Part shown: in pieces, positions 1 through 8,762 of the stretch | Layout of the letters: the number at the start of each line of letters is the position of its first letter | Position numbering within the stretch: the stretch's first letter is position 1 | Origin: JBFWMG01 sp050251715 | GTDB taxonomy: Bacteria > Desulfobacterota > Desulfovibrionia > Desulfovibrionales > Desulfovibrionaceae | Length of the DNA: 64,000 nucleotides | Direction: 5' to 3' | Assembly: GCA_050251715.1 (NCBI GenBank) | Contig: JBFWMG010000017.1 | Coordinates: 1 to 64,000, forward strand | Notes under the pieces: generated by a model | Seen by the model: the letters and a program-made list of their open reading frames with translations, nothing else | What the model was told of the DNA's origin: nothing | The model's database searches: none | Translations under genes and position numbers: made by a program

Positions 1-1
1 C

Positions 2-124
2 ACCATGCTCCAGCGCGCCAAGTGCCTCAAGCAGCTGCAAATCATCGACGCCCTCAACCACCCGGACCACATCGGGCGCGCGCTGGCGGGCGAACATGTG
101 GGCACCATCATCTACCAGGGCTGA
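2..124 (+). CDS. C-terminal fragment of an amino-acid-kinase-fold protein (UMP kinase / molybdenum storage protein-like)
   Basis: Only the last 40 codons before TGA are inside the window. The visible tail ends in GEHVGTIIYQG. From memory of the families, this closing pattern (an Arg-Ala-Leu stretch followed by GEHVGTII) is typical of UMP-kinase-like proteins and the molybdenum/tungsten storage protein subunits, which share the amino acid kinase fold. The catalytic N-terminal part lies upstream, so nucleotide kinase and metal-storage roles cannot be separated here. A strong intrinsic terminator follows 28 bases after the stop, so this is the last gene of its transcript. Confidence 0.5.
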   Translation, partial: TMLQRAKCLKQLQIIDALNHPDHIGRALAGEHVGTIIYQG

Positions 125-150
125 CCCTCAAGGAAGCAACCGCACGCAAA

Positions 151-180
151 AAGCCCCGGCGCACACGCGCCGGGGCTTTT
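151..180 (+). terminator. Rho-independent terminator
   Basis: A perfect 10-bp stem (GCCCCGGCGC at 153-162 with GCGCCGGGGC at 167-176, loop ACAC) is followed by TTTT. An A-run precedes it, so it could also work on the other strand. It ends the transcript of the upstream kinase-like gene. Confidence 0.85.
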
Positions 181-413
181 CCTTGCTCCAATAAAGGGGT
201 GAGCCTTATACAGGGCGCGCCCCGCATCGGATGATATCCCGACAGCCTGGGGAATTGAACGCTGTCAAACAGAACGGCCCCTTTCGGGGCCGCTCAATGT
301 AATTCCATATTTGGGGCAGGACGCCGCACATGTCATGTGCGCGTATCCATTGGATCCTGCGAGGAAACGCGGTGTTCCGCCCACACAAAAGGCTGAGCGT
401 GAGAAGACGCGGC
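181..413. other. Intergenic stretch without a convincing gene
   Basis: No reading frame here resembles a protein and there is no tRNA-like fold. The one clear structure is a short hairpin around 283-296 (GGCCCC, loop TTT, GGGGCC). The region separates the upstream terminator from the repeat element that begins at 414. Confidence 0.5.
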
Positions 414-519
414 CTAGTGCATTTTAGCATTGAAACAATGCGGGGATTTGAAATAATGAAACATTATTTCAATAAAATGCATAAGAGCATCCCATCTTTT
501 TCAAAGGTACGATGCTCTA
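414..519. repeat. 106-bp structured repeat, copy A
   Basis: Aligns without gaps to 5791-5896 (17 differences in 106 by hand count, about 84% identity). Its ends form an imperfect inverted repeat of the type TAGnGCAT. Inside are a hairpin with GCATTG/CAATGC arms, a perfect hairpin TTGAAATAATG/CATTATTTCAA with a 3-nt loop, and a GAGCATC/GATGCTC stem. It is far more AT-rich than its surroundings. Its right end supplies the TAG stop codon of the HesB selenoprotein gene (517-519). It looks like a small non-autonomous element (MITE or REP-like); that reading is inference. Confidence 0.8.
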
Positions 520-837
520 ATGGCCGCAGCCGCCGCTGGAGCAACTGCCGCTGGAGCAGCTGCCACCGCTGAGTTGCAGGTTGGAGGAAATGGTGAATCC
601 CATGTAGGTCATATCCACGGTGATGGGCTTGGCCTGTGCCAGAAGATCCTTTTCGATCACGAACTTGAACTGTTCGATATCCAGGACTTCGTCGGTGTCG
701 TGCGGCTCATCCAGAGCCAGCGAAAGACGGGGGCCAGCTCAGCCGCCGGGCGCCAGATAAATGCGGATGGGAGCGATTTCCTTGTCCGCAAAATAGGCGG
801 CCAGCTCCTTGCGGGCTGTCTCGGTTACTTGAAGCAT
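517..837 (-). CDS. HesB/IscA-like selenoprotein with in-frame UGA (Sec33)
   Basis: The frame starts at ATG 837 after a good GGAGG site (MLQVTETARKELAAY) and runs through one in-frame TGA at 741-739 to TAG at 519-517, giving 106 residues with Sec at 33. The context APGG-U-AGPRLSLALDE matches the HesB-like selenoprotein family, in which the first conserved Cys of the A-type Fe-S carrier fold is Sec. Protein-like sequence continues strongly after the TGA and ends in a Cys/Ser/Gly-rich tail (GGSCSSGSCSSGGCGH). A hairpin suited to a bacterial SECIS lies just downstream of the UGA. The likely role is Fe-S cluster or metal handling, or redox chemistry; the physiological role of this family is not settled. 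A conventional gene caller would split or truncate it. Confidence 0.88.
704..718 (-). promoter_or_regulatory. Candidate bacterial SECIS hairpin
   Basis: On the coding strand GGCTC-TGGAT-GAGCC forms a 5-bp stem with a G-containing 5-nt loop, about 20 nt 3' of the UGA at 741-739. That spacing and size fit SelB-binding SECIS elements inside bacterial selenoprotein mRNAs. Confidence 0.65.
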
Positions 838-1198
838 ACGGTCCTCCGTACAGTTTACGTGTGGTTTTTTGTTAATGACCACTGTTTGGTTTGTCAATCG
901 ATCACGGGTACATTTATAGACCATTCCTCTAGGAAGGCCACCCGCGCGCCATAATTCACAACGTTGTCGCGACCAGGTGCGGCGCGAGACCTGGGAAAGG
1001 GGAGGGGGGCGGTAGGGCGGGCGTTTTTTGGGGGACAGCCACGGCGGCATGCCCTTGCCGCTGGTGAATCTGTGTTGACAAAAGGACGGGGCTGGTGAAG
1101 ATTTTGATTTTGAATCGAGGCGTGTAGCCCATCGCGTCTTTGGCGCATAACCAACGACCCGTCGCCCCGTCGGGGCTGGCCGGGAGGCTGTATTCCCC
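838..1198. promoter_or_regulatory. Intergenic region between the hesB-like gene and pyrR with a possible pyrR promoter
   Basis: This 360-base divergent spacer holds no convincing gene. A perfect -35 TTGACA lies at 1075-1080, followed 17 nt later by AAGATT (1098-1103), a weak -10. It points toward pyrR about 95 nt downstream, leaving room for a leader. I see no clear antiterminator/terminator pair of the Bacillus PyrR type. Confidence 0.4.
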
Positions 1199-1732
1199 AT
1201 GAAGCATGGCAAGACGTTGCTTACGGACAAGGAAGTATCCCGCACACTGGACAGGCTCGCCGCCGAGATCCTGGAACGCCATTCCGACTGCAACACCCTG
1301 GCGTTGGTGGGCATACAGCGGCGCGGCGTGGATCTGGCCGCGCGGCTCAAGGATATCATCGACGCCAAGCTCGCCTTTCCCGTGCCCCTGGGCAAGCTCG
1401 ACATCAATCTCTACCGCGACGACTGGACCAGCCTGGCCGTACGGCCCACCCTGTCGCACACCGACATCCCTTTCGGCATCGACGACACGAGCATCGTGCT
1501 GGTGGACGACGTGCTCTTCACGGGCCGCACCGTGCGCGCCGCCCTGGAGGCGATACTCGATTTTGGCCGTCCCACGCGGGTGGAACTCCTGGTCCTGGTG
1601 GACCGTGGCCACCGCGAACTGCCCATCCACGCCGACTACGTGGGCAAGACCGTCATGACCGCGCGCAAGGAGCGCGTGGACGTGTACGTGCGGGAAAAGG
1701 ATGGCCGGGACGAGGTCTGCCTGGCGGAATAG
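1199..1732 (+). CDS. pyrR: Bifunctional pyr operon regulator / uracil phosphoribosyltransferase PyrR
   Basis: The 177-residue protein has the type I phosphoribosyltransferase fold. The PRPP-binding loop is visible as VLVDDVLFTGRTVRAAL (about residues 100-116), and the N-terminal part (TLALVGIQRRGVDLAARL) is characteristic of PyrR. Members convert uracil and PRPP to UMP, and many bind pyr mRNA to control pyrimidine genes. ATG 1199 is preceded by GGGAGG at a slightly long distance. No pyrimidine biosynthesis gene is adjacent, so RNA targets would lie elsewhere. A strong terminator follows, so the gene is probably monocistronic. The length is normal for the family. Confidence 0.92.
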   Translation: MKHGKTLLTDKEVSRTLDRLAAEILERHSDCNTLALVGIQRRGVDLAARLKDIIDAKLAFPVPLGKLDINLYRDDWTSLAVRPTLSHTDIPFGIDDTSIVLVDDVLFTGRTVRAALEAILDFGRPTRVELLVLVDRGHRELPIHADYVGKTVMTARKERVDVYVREKDGRDEVCLAE

Positions 1733-1757
1733 CCGGGCTATCCCATGCGATTCAAGC

Positions 1758-1784
1758 AAACGGCGGCGCAATGCGCCGCCGTTT
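1758..1784. terminator. Bidirectional terminator between pyrR and the nitroreductase gene
   Basis: Perfect 12-bp stem AAACGGCGGCGC / GCGCCGCCGTTT with loop AAT. The A/T bases at its ends allow use by both the converging pyrR (+) and nitroreductase (-) transcripts. Confidence 0.75.
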
Positions 1785-1838
1785 GGCATACCGAGCCCAG
1801 GCTCCGGCGGTGTTGCCGTAAGGATATTTCCTGGCCGC

Positions 1839-2621
1839 CTAGAACCACGTCACCCGCGCCGCGTTGCGCGGGGGCACGCGCTGGTAGCGCAGGGCCGGGT
1901 ACCCCAGCATGAGCCCGCCGCACGCCACGCTGCCGTCGGGAATACCCACCCTGGCCGCCAGGGCCGGAACAGTGGCCACGGCCCTGGTCAGCAGCCCGGC
2001 CCAGCACGCGCCCAGGCCCGAGGCGGCGGCCGCCAGTTCCAGATAGGTCAGGGCGATGGCGCAGTCCTCGGTCTTCCAGTTGTAGTCCGTGGGCGCGTGG
2101 GCCACGACGATGGCGGGCGCGCCGCGCAGCACCATGTCACGGCCGGCATCCCATGCCGCGATCATGGGCGGGAAATAGTCCTGTCCGCGCATCCAGTCCA
2201 CGACCATGCCCGCCACCTCGCGCACCGTGGCCGGGTCCACGCAGGCGGTCCAGGCCACCTGTTGGGAATTGACCGCCGTGGGCGCATAGCGTGCCGTGTC
2301 CAATAGACCGGCGATAACCGCTTGCGGCACGGGCATGTCCTTGAAGGTGCGCACCGAGCGCCGCGACAGCATGAGGCCGCGCACGGCCTCGGCGTCGGGC
2401 AGGGACGAGGGGAAGGGCAGGCAGCCTGCGGCATCGACCATGTCGTTGGTCAGGGCGGCGTGCGGGCACACGGCCACGCAGTGGCCGCAGCCGACACAGC
2501 GGGCGTCCGCCGTCTCGCGGGGCAGGCCGTCCGGCCCCAGTTCCAGGGCGCCCAGAGGGCAGACCGTCACGCACATGCCGTCGCCTTTGCAGGCTGTGGC
2601 GTCAATGGTGATGAAAGACAT
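1839..2621 (-). CDS. Ferredoxin-domain nitroreductase family protein
   Basis: 260 residues. An N-terminal two-cluster ferredoxin domain (about residues 1-70) is followed by an FMN-dependent nitroreductase domain (SRRSVRTFKDMPVP onward). The second cluster motif is canonical (CVGCGHCVAVCP). The first reads CKGDGMCVTVCP, that is C-x2-D-x2-C-x3-CP, so Asp replaces the second Cys. This arrangement is known from ferredoxins with labile 3Fe/4Fe clusters. Start ATG 2621 (MSFITIDATACKG) was chosen over the longer frame because the ferredoxin domain begins there and a GAGG site precedes it. The likely reaction is ferredoxin-coupled reduction of quinone, nitro or other oxidised substrates. The divergent HxlR gene is the probable regulator. 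Confidence 0.85.
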   Translation of the reverse strand: MSFITIDATACKGDGMCVTVCPLGALELGPDGLPRETADARCVGCGHCVAVCPHAALTNDMVDAAGCLPFPSSLPDAEAVRGLMLSRRSVRTFKDMPVPQAVIAGLLDTARYAPTAVNSQQVAWTACVDPATVREVAGMVVDWMRGQDYFPPMIAAWDAGRDMVLRGAPAIVVAHAPTDYNWKTEDCAIALTYLELAAAASGLGACWAGLLTRAVATVPALAARVGIPDGSVACGGLMLGYPALRYQRVPPRNAARVTWF

Positions 2622-2735
2622 GGCATCCTCGCTTATGTATGCGCCGGGGCTGCTCCAGCCTTGCGTTGGAGGCCCGCACCGGCGCGTTGACCCGAGGGAA
2701 CACACCTACTATGATGAAGTGGTTTTGAACAAGTA

Positions 2736-2751
2736 GGCACTTTCCAGTGCC
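2736..2751. promoter_or_regulatory. Inverted repeat between nitroreductase and HxlR genes (candidate operator)
   Basis: GGCACT-TTCC-AGTGCC is a perfect 6-bp dyad in the divergent spacer, about 50 bases upstream of the preferred hxlR start. Its position suits an autoregulated HxlR-type operator controlling both genes. Function is inferred from position only. Confidence 0.4.
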
Positions 2752-2801
2752 GTGGTTACCATATGGAAACCCTCTTTCATCCTGTTCGGGAAGGTGCCTT
2801 C

Positions 2802-3218
2802 ATGCCACAACATCCCCCACGTTGCGATAAAAAGAGCTACAACGGAAGGGAATACTACTGTTCCATGGAATTGGCGATCATGATGATAGGGGGCAAATGG
2901 AAACCCATCATCATCTGGTTGCTCGGTGCGCATGGCACGGTGCGTTTCGGCGAACTGCGCCGACTCATGCCCAACGTGTCGCAGAAGATGCTGACGCAGC
3001 AATTGCGCGAACTGGAAGCCGACGGCTTGGTGTTGCGCCAGGCCCATCCGGAAAATCCTCCCCGCGTGGACTATTCGCTGACCAGCCAGGGCGCGACACT
3101 GATCCCGGTGCTGGAGCACCTGCACGCCTGGGCGCAGGACATGGAGCGGCGAGCGCCCGGTGCCACTGTTACGTCCGTTGCGCCCGCTCCTGGCCTACCG
3201 GCAGGCACGCCCCCCTAG
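2802..3218 (+). CDS. HxlR-family transcriptional regulator
   Basis: A winged-helix protein with the HxlR signature (YYCSMELAIMMIGGKWKPIIIWLL, then FGELRRLMPNVSQKMLTQQLRELEADGLV). A conserved Cys precedes the helix-turn-helix; in several HxlR/YodB proteins such a Cys senses quinones, aldehydes or disulfide stress. Start ATG 2802 (MPQHPPRCDKK) is preferred because GGGAAGG lies just upstream; ATG 2763 is an in-frame alternative with no clear ribosome site. It is divergent from a ferredoxin-nitroreductase, a typical redox target. The C-terminus after about residue 115 is Ala/Pro-rich and poorly conserved-looking. Confidence 0.88.
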   Translation: MPQHPPRCDKKSYNGREYYCSMELAIMMIGGKWKPIIIWLLGAHGTVRFGELRRLMPNVSQKMLTQQLRELEADGLVLRQAHPENPPRVDYSLTSQGATLIPVLEHLHAWAQDMERRAPGATVTSVAPAPGLPAGTPP

Positions 3219-3264
3219 ACCTGCCCTCGGACGCGCTCCCCCGCCATGCCCGCCGCCACGCAAA

Positions 3265-3304
3265 ACGCCCCACGGCCAAGGCCGGGGGGCGTCGCATTTT
3301 TTTT
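3265..3304. terminator. Terminator shared by hxlR (+) and argB (-)
   Basis: Long GC hairpin (ACGCCCC-ACGGCC / GGCC-GGGGGGCGT, 3265-3292) followed on the plus strand by TCGCATTTTTTTT. On the minus strand a short T-run follows the stem, so both converging genes may use it. Confidence 0.75.
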
Positions 3305-3318
3305 AAGGGCAGGGAGGC

Positions 3319-4200
3319 CTACCCGCGCACGATTTCCGTGCCCACGCCGTCCTTGGTGAAGATTTCGAGCAGCACCGAGTTTTCCAGCCGCCCGTCCAGG
3401 ATGACCGCCTTTTCCACGCCTTCCTCCAGCGCCTCCAGGCAGCACTTCACCTTGGGGATCATGCCGCCGGTCACCGTGCCGTCGGCAATGGCGCGCGCGG
3501 CCTCGCTGCGGGTCATGGAGCGGATGAGCGTGCCCTCCCTGTCCAGGATGCCGGGCACGTCGGTGAGCAGGATGAGCTTCTTGGCCGCCAACGCGGCGGC
3601 CACGGCCCCGGCCACGGTGTCCGCGTTGATGTTGTAGGTCTCGCCCTCGGCGTCCGTGCCCACGGGCGCGATGATGGGGATGAATCCCTCGCGCTCCAGC
3701 GAGCGGATGAGCCGGTCGTTGATGCGCTCCACCTCGCCCACCTTGCCCAGGTCGATGATTTCGGGCGGCGCGTCCTTGCGGTCGAGCACCATTTCCAGCC
3801 TGCGCGCCTCGATAAGGCGTCCGTCCTTGCCGGACAGGCCCACGGCGCGCCCGCCCGCCAGATTGAGCAGGTTCACGATTTCCTTGTTGACCTTGCCCAC
3901 GAGCACCATTTCCACCACGTCCATGGTGGCGGCGTCGGTCACGCGCAGCCCCTCGCGGAACTGGATGGGAATGTTCAACTGCTTGAGCATGTTGCCGATC
4001 TGCGGGCCGCCGCCGTGCACCACGACGGGGTTGATGCCCACGTACTTGAGCAGCACCATGTTGGCGGCAAAGGCGCGCTTGAGGCGTTCCTCCACCATGG
4101 CGTTGCCGCCGTATTTGATGACCAGGGTCTGGCCGCTGAAATCCCTGAAATAGGGCAGCGCCTCCATGAGCAGGGATGCCGTCTGCTTGCCGTGTTCCAT
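3319..4200 (-). CDS. argB: Acetylglutamate kinase
   Basis: 293 residues of the amino acid kinase family. The phosphate-binding N-terminus LVIKYGGNAM and the substrate loop VVVHGGGPQIG are intact, as is the later NINADTVAGAVAAAL block. It phosphorylates N-acetylglutamate in the arginine pathway. RFSP-type arginine-sensitive residues cannot be judged by eye. It lies 30 bases downstream of hslU on the same strand, preceded by AAGGA, so the two are probably cotranscribed even though their functions are unrelated. The length is normal. Confidence 0.95.
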   Translation of the reverse strand: MEHGKQTASLLMEALPYFRDFSGQTLVIKYGGNAMVEERLKRAFAANMVLLKYVGINPVVVHGGGPQIGNMLKQLNIPIQFREGLRVTDAATMDVVEMVLVGKVNKEIVNLLNLAGGRAVGLSGKDGRLIEARRLEMVLDRKDAPPEIIDLGKVGEVERINDRLIRSLEREGFIPIIAPVGTDAEGETYNINADTVAGAVAAALAAKKLILLTDVPGILDREGTLIRSMTRSEAARAIADGTVTGGMIPKVKCCLEALEEGVEKAVILDGRLENSVLLEIFTKDGVGTEIVRG

Positions 4201-4230
4201 GGCTCGTTTCCTTTGAATGGGTGGGGGCGG

Positions 4231-5691
<1,461 letters not shown>

Positions 5692-5790
5692 GCCATTCTC
5701 CAGATAAGTCGTGTCGGGGCGGGGGCGGTCCCTCGCCGTTTCGGAAGAGGCTATAGCAAGTCCGGCCCCGGTTGCCAATGGAATCGGGCG

Positions 5791-5896
5791 CTAGCGCATT
5801 GTAACATTGAAGCAATGTTACAAGTTGAAATAATGAAGCATTATTTCAACAAAATGCATAAGAGCATCTAAACATTTTCAAAGTTACGATGCTCTA
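5791..5896. repeat. 106-bp structured repeat, copy B
   Basis: Ungapped partner of 414-519. Copy B keeps two perfect hairpins with 11-bp arms and 3-nt loops (TTGTAACATTG/CAATGTTACAA and TTGAAATAATG/CATTATTTCAA) plus the terminal AGAGCATC/GATGCTCT stem. Differences from copy A fall mostly in the first hairpin and the loops. Its right end provides the TAG stop codon (5894-5896) of the HtpX-like gene. It begins with CTAG at 5791, like copy A at 414. Confidence 0.82.
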
Positions 5897-6853
5897 AAAC
5901 CAATAGCCGCCCAGTCTCCAATGGGGGGGCGACAGGATGCGCGCAAAGGGCGGCGGGGAATGCCAGGCCGCTTCCTCCGCCAGGGCGCGCAGGGGCGGGT
6001 GGGGCAGATCGCCCGGCGTGAGAGACAGCAGGCGGCGCACCCGGCGGTCCGTGTCCGGATGCGAACGCAGCACCGAGGGATGCGGCTCGCCGGGACTGGG
6101 CAGCAGCAACCGCCACAGGCCGGACGGACGGCGTTCCATCTTGGCCAGGGCCAAGGCAAGCCCCCGGGGGTCGCCCGTGAGCACGGCGGCCTCCAGATCC
6201 GCCTCGTATTCACGGTTGCGCGACAGGGCGAGCTGGAGCAGGGCACAGGCATAGGGCGCGGCCATGAGCAGCAGGATGAGTGGCCACGGCGGGGTGTGGC
6301 CCTGCCATATCATGGCGGGCAGGGAAATGAGCAGCAAAAACTGGCCCAGCAGGGAAAAGACCGAGGTGACGCGGCTGAAGATATCCGCCGCGGTCATGAG
6401 CCACATGTCGTTGTGGCGCACGTGGCTGATCTCGTGGCCCAGCACGCCCACCAGTTCCCGGTAGTCCAGGGCGCGCAGCAGGCCGTCGGTGAGCGCGAGG
6501 TGCGTGTGGCGCGCGTCGCCCACGGCAAAGGCGTTGGGCGCGGCGGACCGGATGTAGTGCAGGCGGGGCACGGTGCGGAGCCCGGCCCGTCCTGCTATCT
6601 CATCCAGGGCGTGGTGCAGGGCGGGGGCGTCGGAGGGGATGATGGGACGCGCGCCGTACAGGCGCAGGGTGACCAGGGGTGACAGGCGCGGCGACAGCGC
6701 GAGCAGCGCCACGGCCAGTGCCAAGGCCCACAGGATGCCCGCGTCACCCGCCCATGCCCAGCCCACGGCGGCCATGATGCCCGCCATGCCCGCAATGAAC
6801 ACGGTGGTGTGCCATGCATTGCGCAATCTGTGTGCAAGAAGCCTGTGCGCCAT
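5894..6853 (-). CDS. HtpX-like membrane-bound M48 metalloprotease
   Basis: 319 residues. Two hydrophobic segments at the N-terminus (about 15-55) are followed by the zinc motif VLGHEISHVRHND (HExxH) near residue 140, a further membrane pair (FLLLISLPAMIWQ and LILLLMAAPYACALL), and the third zinc ligand region NREYEADLEAA. This is the HtpX order. Such proteases degrade damaged inner-membrane proteins. The gene lies downstream of the degP-like gene on the same strand, suggesting a joint envelope quality-control role. The start ATG 6853 has a poor ribosome site. The stop codon is formed by repeat copy B. Confidence 0.87.
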   Translation of the reverse strand: MAHRLLAHRLRNAWHTTVFIAGMAGIMAAVGWAWAGDAGILWALALAVALLALSPRLSPLVTLRLYGARPIIPSDAPALHHALDEIAGRAGLRTVPRLHYIRSAAPNAFAVGDARHTHLALTDGLLRALDYRELVGVLGHEISHVRHNDMWLMTAADIFSRVTSVFSLLGQFLLLISLPAMIWQGHTPPWPLILLLMAAPYACALLQLALSRNREYEADLEAAVLTGDPRGLALALAKMERRPSGLWRLLLPSPGEPHPSVLRSHPDTDRRVRRLLSLTPGDLPHPPLRALAEEAAWHSPPPFARILSPPHWRLGGYWF

Positions 6854-6877
6854 GGTGCATGCTACCCCAAAGAAACA

Positions 6878-6903
6878 GGGGACGCCAGTTGCCCGGCGTC
6901 CCC
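6878..6903 (-). terminator. Hairpin between the degP-like and htpX-like genes
   Basis: GGGGACGCC / GGCGTCCCC, a 9-bp stem, followed on the minus strand by TGTTTCTTT. A second GC hairpin (GCCGCC/GGCGGC) lies between it and the degP stop. It ends only 24 bases before the htpX-like start, so it may attenuate rather than end the transcript. Confidence 0.55.
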
Positions 6904-6949
6904 CGCGTTGATCCTTGCGCCGCCGCGTGCGGCGGCAATGCCGGGCCGC

Positions 6950-8410
6950 CTACTTGGCCATGGGGATGGTGCGGAAGGCGTTTTGCCCCTGCCGCTTGAT
7001 GAGCAGCATGACCACGCCCTTTTCCTTGCCGTCCTTTTCCACGATATCCTTGAACGCGGCGGGGTTGGACACGGCCTTCTGGTTGACCTGGAGGATGACG
7101 TCACCGGGCCGCAGGTCGTTTTCCTCGGCGGGCGAGCCGTTTTCCACGTCCGAGACCAGCAGGCCCATGGGCTTGTCCAGACCCAGCGCCTGGGCCTCTT
7201 CCTGGCCCACGGGGCGCACGGTCAAGCCCAGGACCGTGGCGGCGTTTTGGGGCGACTCTTCGCCCTGGCCCGGGGCGCCGTGCTGCTGGGCGATGCGGGC
7301 GGCGTCGCGCTGGCCCAGCACCACGCTCTTGGTCACGGTGCGGCCCTTGCGCCACAGCACAAGGCGCGCCTTGTCGCCAGGGGCGAGCGCGGCGATGTTG
7401 TGCAGCAGGTCGGCGGAGGTGGCCACGTCCTTGCCGTTGACCTTGACGATGACGTCACCGGTCTCCACGCCCGCCTTGTCCGCGGGCTGGTCGGGCATGA
7501 CCGAGCTGATGAGCGCGCCCTTTGGCTCGTCCATGCCCAGCGCCTTGGCCATGTTGTCGTCCACGTCCTGGATGGTCACGCCGATCCAGCCGCGTTTGAC
7601 TTCCTTGTTCTCCCTCAGCTGATCGATGACGCTCTTGGCCAGCGTGCTGGGAATGGCGAAGCCGATGCCCTGGCCGCTGGCGATGATGGCCGAGTTGATG
7701 CCTATGACCTCGCCGTCGAGGTTGAGCAGCGGGCCGCCGGAATTGCCGGGATTGATGGAGGCGTCGGTCTGGATGAAGTCGTCAAAGGGGCCGGAGCCGA
7801 TGACGCGCCCCTTGGCGCTGATGATGCCCGCGGTCACCGTATGGTCCAGGCCAAAGGGGTTGCCGATGGCCATGACCCACTGGCCCACTTCCATGTCGCT
7901 TGAGTCGCCGAAGGCGAGGGTGGGCAGGGAGTGGTCGACGTCGATCTTGAGCAGGGCGAGGTCGGTTTCAGGATCGCGGCCCACGATGGCCGCGTCGTAG
8001 CTTTCGCTGCCCTTGCCGTTCTTTTGCAGGTTCACGGTGATCTGGTCCGCCTTTTCAACCACGTGGTTGTTGGTCACGATGAAGCCGTCGGACGAGATGA
8101 TGAAGCCCGAACCGAGCGAGGTCTGCTTGCGGTCGGGCATTTTGCCGCCCGGACCTTGCGGGCCGAAGAACTGTTCGAACTGGTCGAAGAAATCGCCGAG
8201 CGGACCGTCCTTGCGATGGAATTTGAACAACTCCTGCAACTGGTTTTGCTGCTTGACGATCTTGACGGTGCTGATGTTGACGACGGCCGGGCTCGCTTTT
8301 TTGGCGAGGTCGGTGAACTGCGGCAGTCCGGACGCGGCCATGGCGGTTGCCGCCGTCATGACCAGAATGAGTGCCGTGAGTCGAACGAGTTGGGTAATGT
8401 TGCGAACCAT
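6950..8410 (-). CDS. DegP/MucD-type periplasmic serine protease (Do family)
   Basis: 486 residues. A signal peptide (about 1-25, ending AMA-AS) is followed by a trypsin-like domain with catalytic His116 (TNNHVV), Asp150 (DLALLKI) and Ser224 (GNSGGP), then two PDZ domains (about 280-370 and 390-480). It combines protease and chaperone activity on misfolded periplasmic proteins. ATG 8410 follows a strong AGGAGG. A recognisable sigma-70 promoter lies about 70 nt upstream. The htpX-like protease gene follows on the same strand. Confidence 0.94.
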   Translation of the reverse strand: MVRNITQLVRLTALILVMTAATAMAASGLPQFTDLAKKASPAVVNISTVKIVKQQNQLQELFKFHRKDGPLGDFFDQFEQFFGPQGPGGKMPDRKQTSLGSGFIISSDGFIVTNNHVVEKADQITVNLQKNGKGSESYDAAIVGRDPETDLALLKIDVDHSLPTLAFGDSSDMEVGQWVMAIGNPFGLDHTVTAGIISAKGRVIGSGPFDDFIQTDASINPGNSGGPLLNLDGEVIGINSAIIASGQGIGFAIPSTLAKSVIDQLRENKEVKRGWIGVTIQDVDDNMAKALGMDEPKGALISSVMPDQPADKAGVETGDVIVKVNGKDVATSADLLHNIAALAPGDKARLVLWRKGRTVTKSVVLGQRDAARIAQQHGAPGQGEESPQNAATVLGLTVRPVGQEEAQALGLDKPMGLLVSDVENGSPAEENDLRPGDVILQVNQKAVSNPAAFKDIVEKDGKEKGVVMLLIKRQGQNAFRTIPMAK

Positions 8411-8478
8411 GTGTCCTCCTAGATATTCCCGGAAGCTCGGAGCTGGCGGGTCGCGCCGCTTGTGAGGCGGGTTGTTAC

Positions 8479-8506
8479 AATATACGGCATAATTTCAGGT
8501 TGTAAA
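8479..8506 (-). promoter_or_regulatory. Predicted promoter of the degP-like gene
   Basis: Minus-strand TTTACA (8506-8501), 16-nt spacer, TATATT (8484-8479). It gives a leader of roughly 60 nt to the AGGAGG-ATG start at 8410. Confidence 0.6.
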
Positions 8507-8575
8507 CTCCTGTTGTCGCCGTTGGGCTGGCGCGCCCATGCAATCCCGCTGGCCGCGTGGCCGGGCAAACTGTTC

Positions 8576-8604
8576 TTGACAAAGCGGAACATGCGTCCAT
8601 AAAA
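8576..8604 (+). promoter_or_regulatory. Predicted promoter of tRNA-Arg
   Basis: Perfect TTGACA at 8576-8581, 17-nt spacer, ATAAAA at 8599-8604, placed about 50 bases upstream of the tRNA 5' end. The strong -35 and short leader suit a tRNA gene. Confidence 0.65.
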
Positions 8605-8653
8605 GACCATCTCCGGTTGGTCGCGTCCCATGCGTCCCGACCTCCGGCAAGGC

Positions 8654-8730
8654 GCTCCCGTAGCTCAGGTGGATAGAGCGACCGCCTCCTAAGCGGTAGG
8701 CCGTGTGTTCGAATCACGCCGGGAGCACCA
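8654..8730 (+). tRNA. tRNA-Arg (anticodon CCT)
   Basis: Full cloverleaf of 77 nt with encoded CCA. The acceptor stem GCTCCCG/CGGGAGC pairs fully. The D-arm contains TAGCTCAGGTGGATAGAGC. The anticodon arm ACCGC-CTCCTAA-GCGGT gives CCT, reading AGG. The T-arm contains TTCGAATC. Flanked by its own promoter and terminator. Confidence 0.97.
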
Positions 8731-8739
8731 TGACCCTTC

Positions 8740-8762
8740 AGCCCGCCCGTGCGGGCTTTTTT
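8740..8762 (+). terminator. Terminator of tRNA-Arg
   Basis: AGCCCGC-CCGT-GCGGGCT stem followed by TTTTTT. Confidence 0.9.

Noticed and set aside
517..837. HesB-like gene as a pseudogene with a nonsense mutation
   Set aside because: Conserved protein sequence continues for 73 codons after the TGA, a SECIS-like hairpin is present, and the family is known to carry Sec at this position.
739..1407. 222-residue minus-strand frame ending in the HesB N-terminus
   Set aside because: The first part is non-coding DNA antisense to pyrR. The real gene begins at ATG 837 and continues past the TGA at 741-739 as a selenoprotein.
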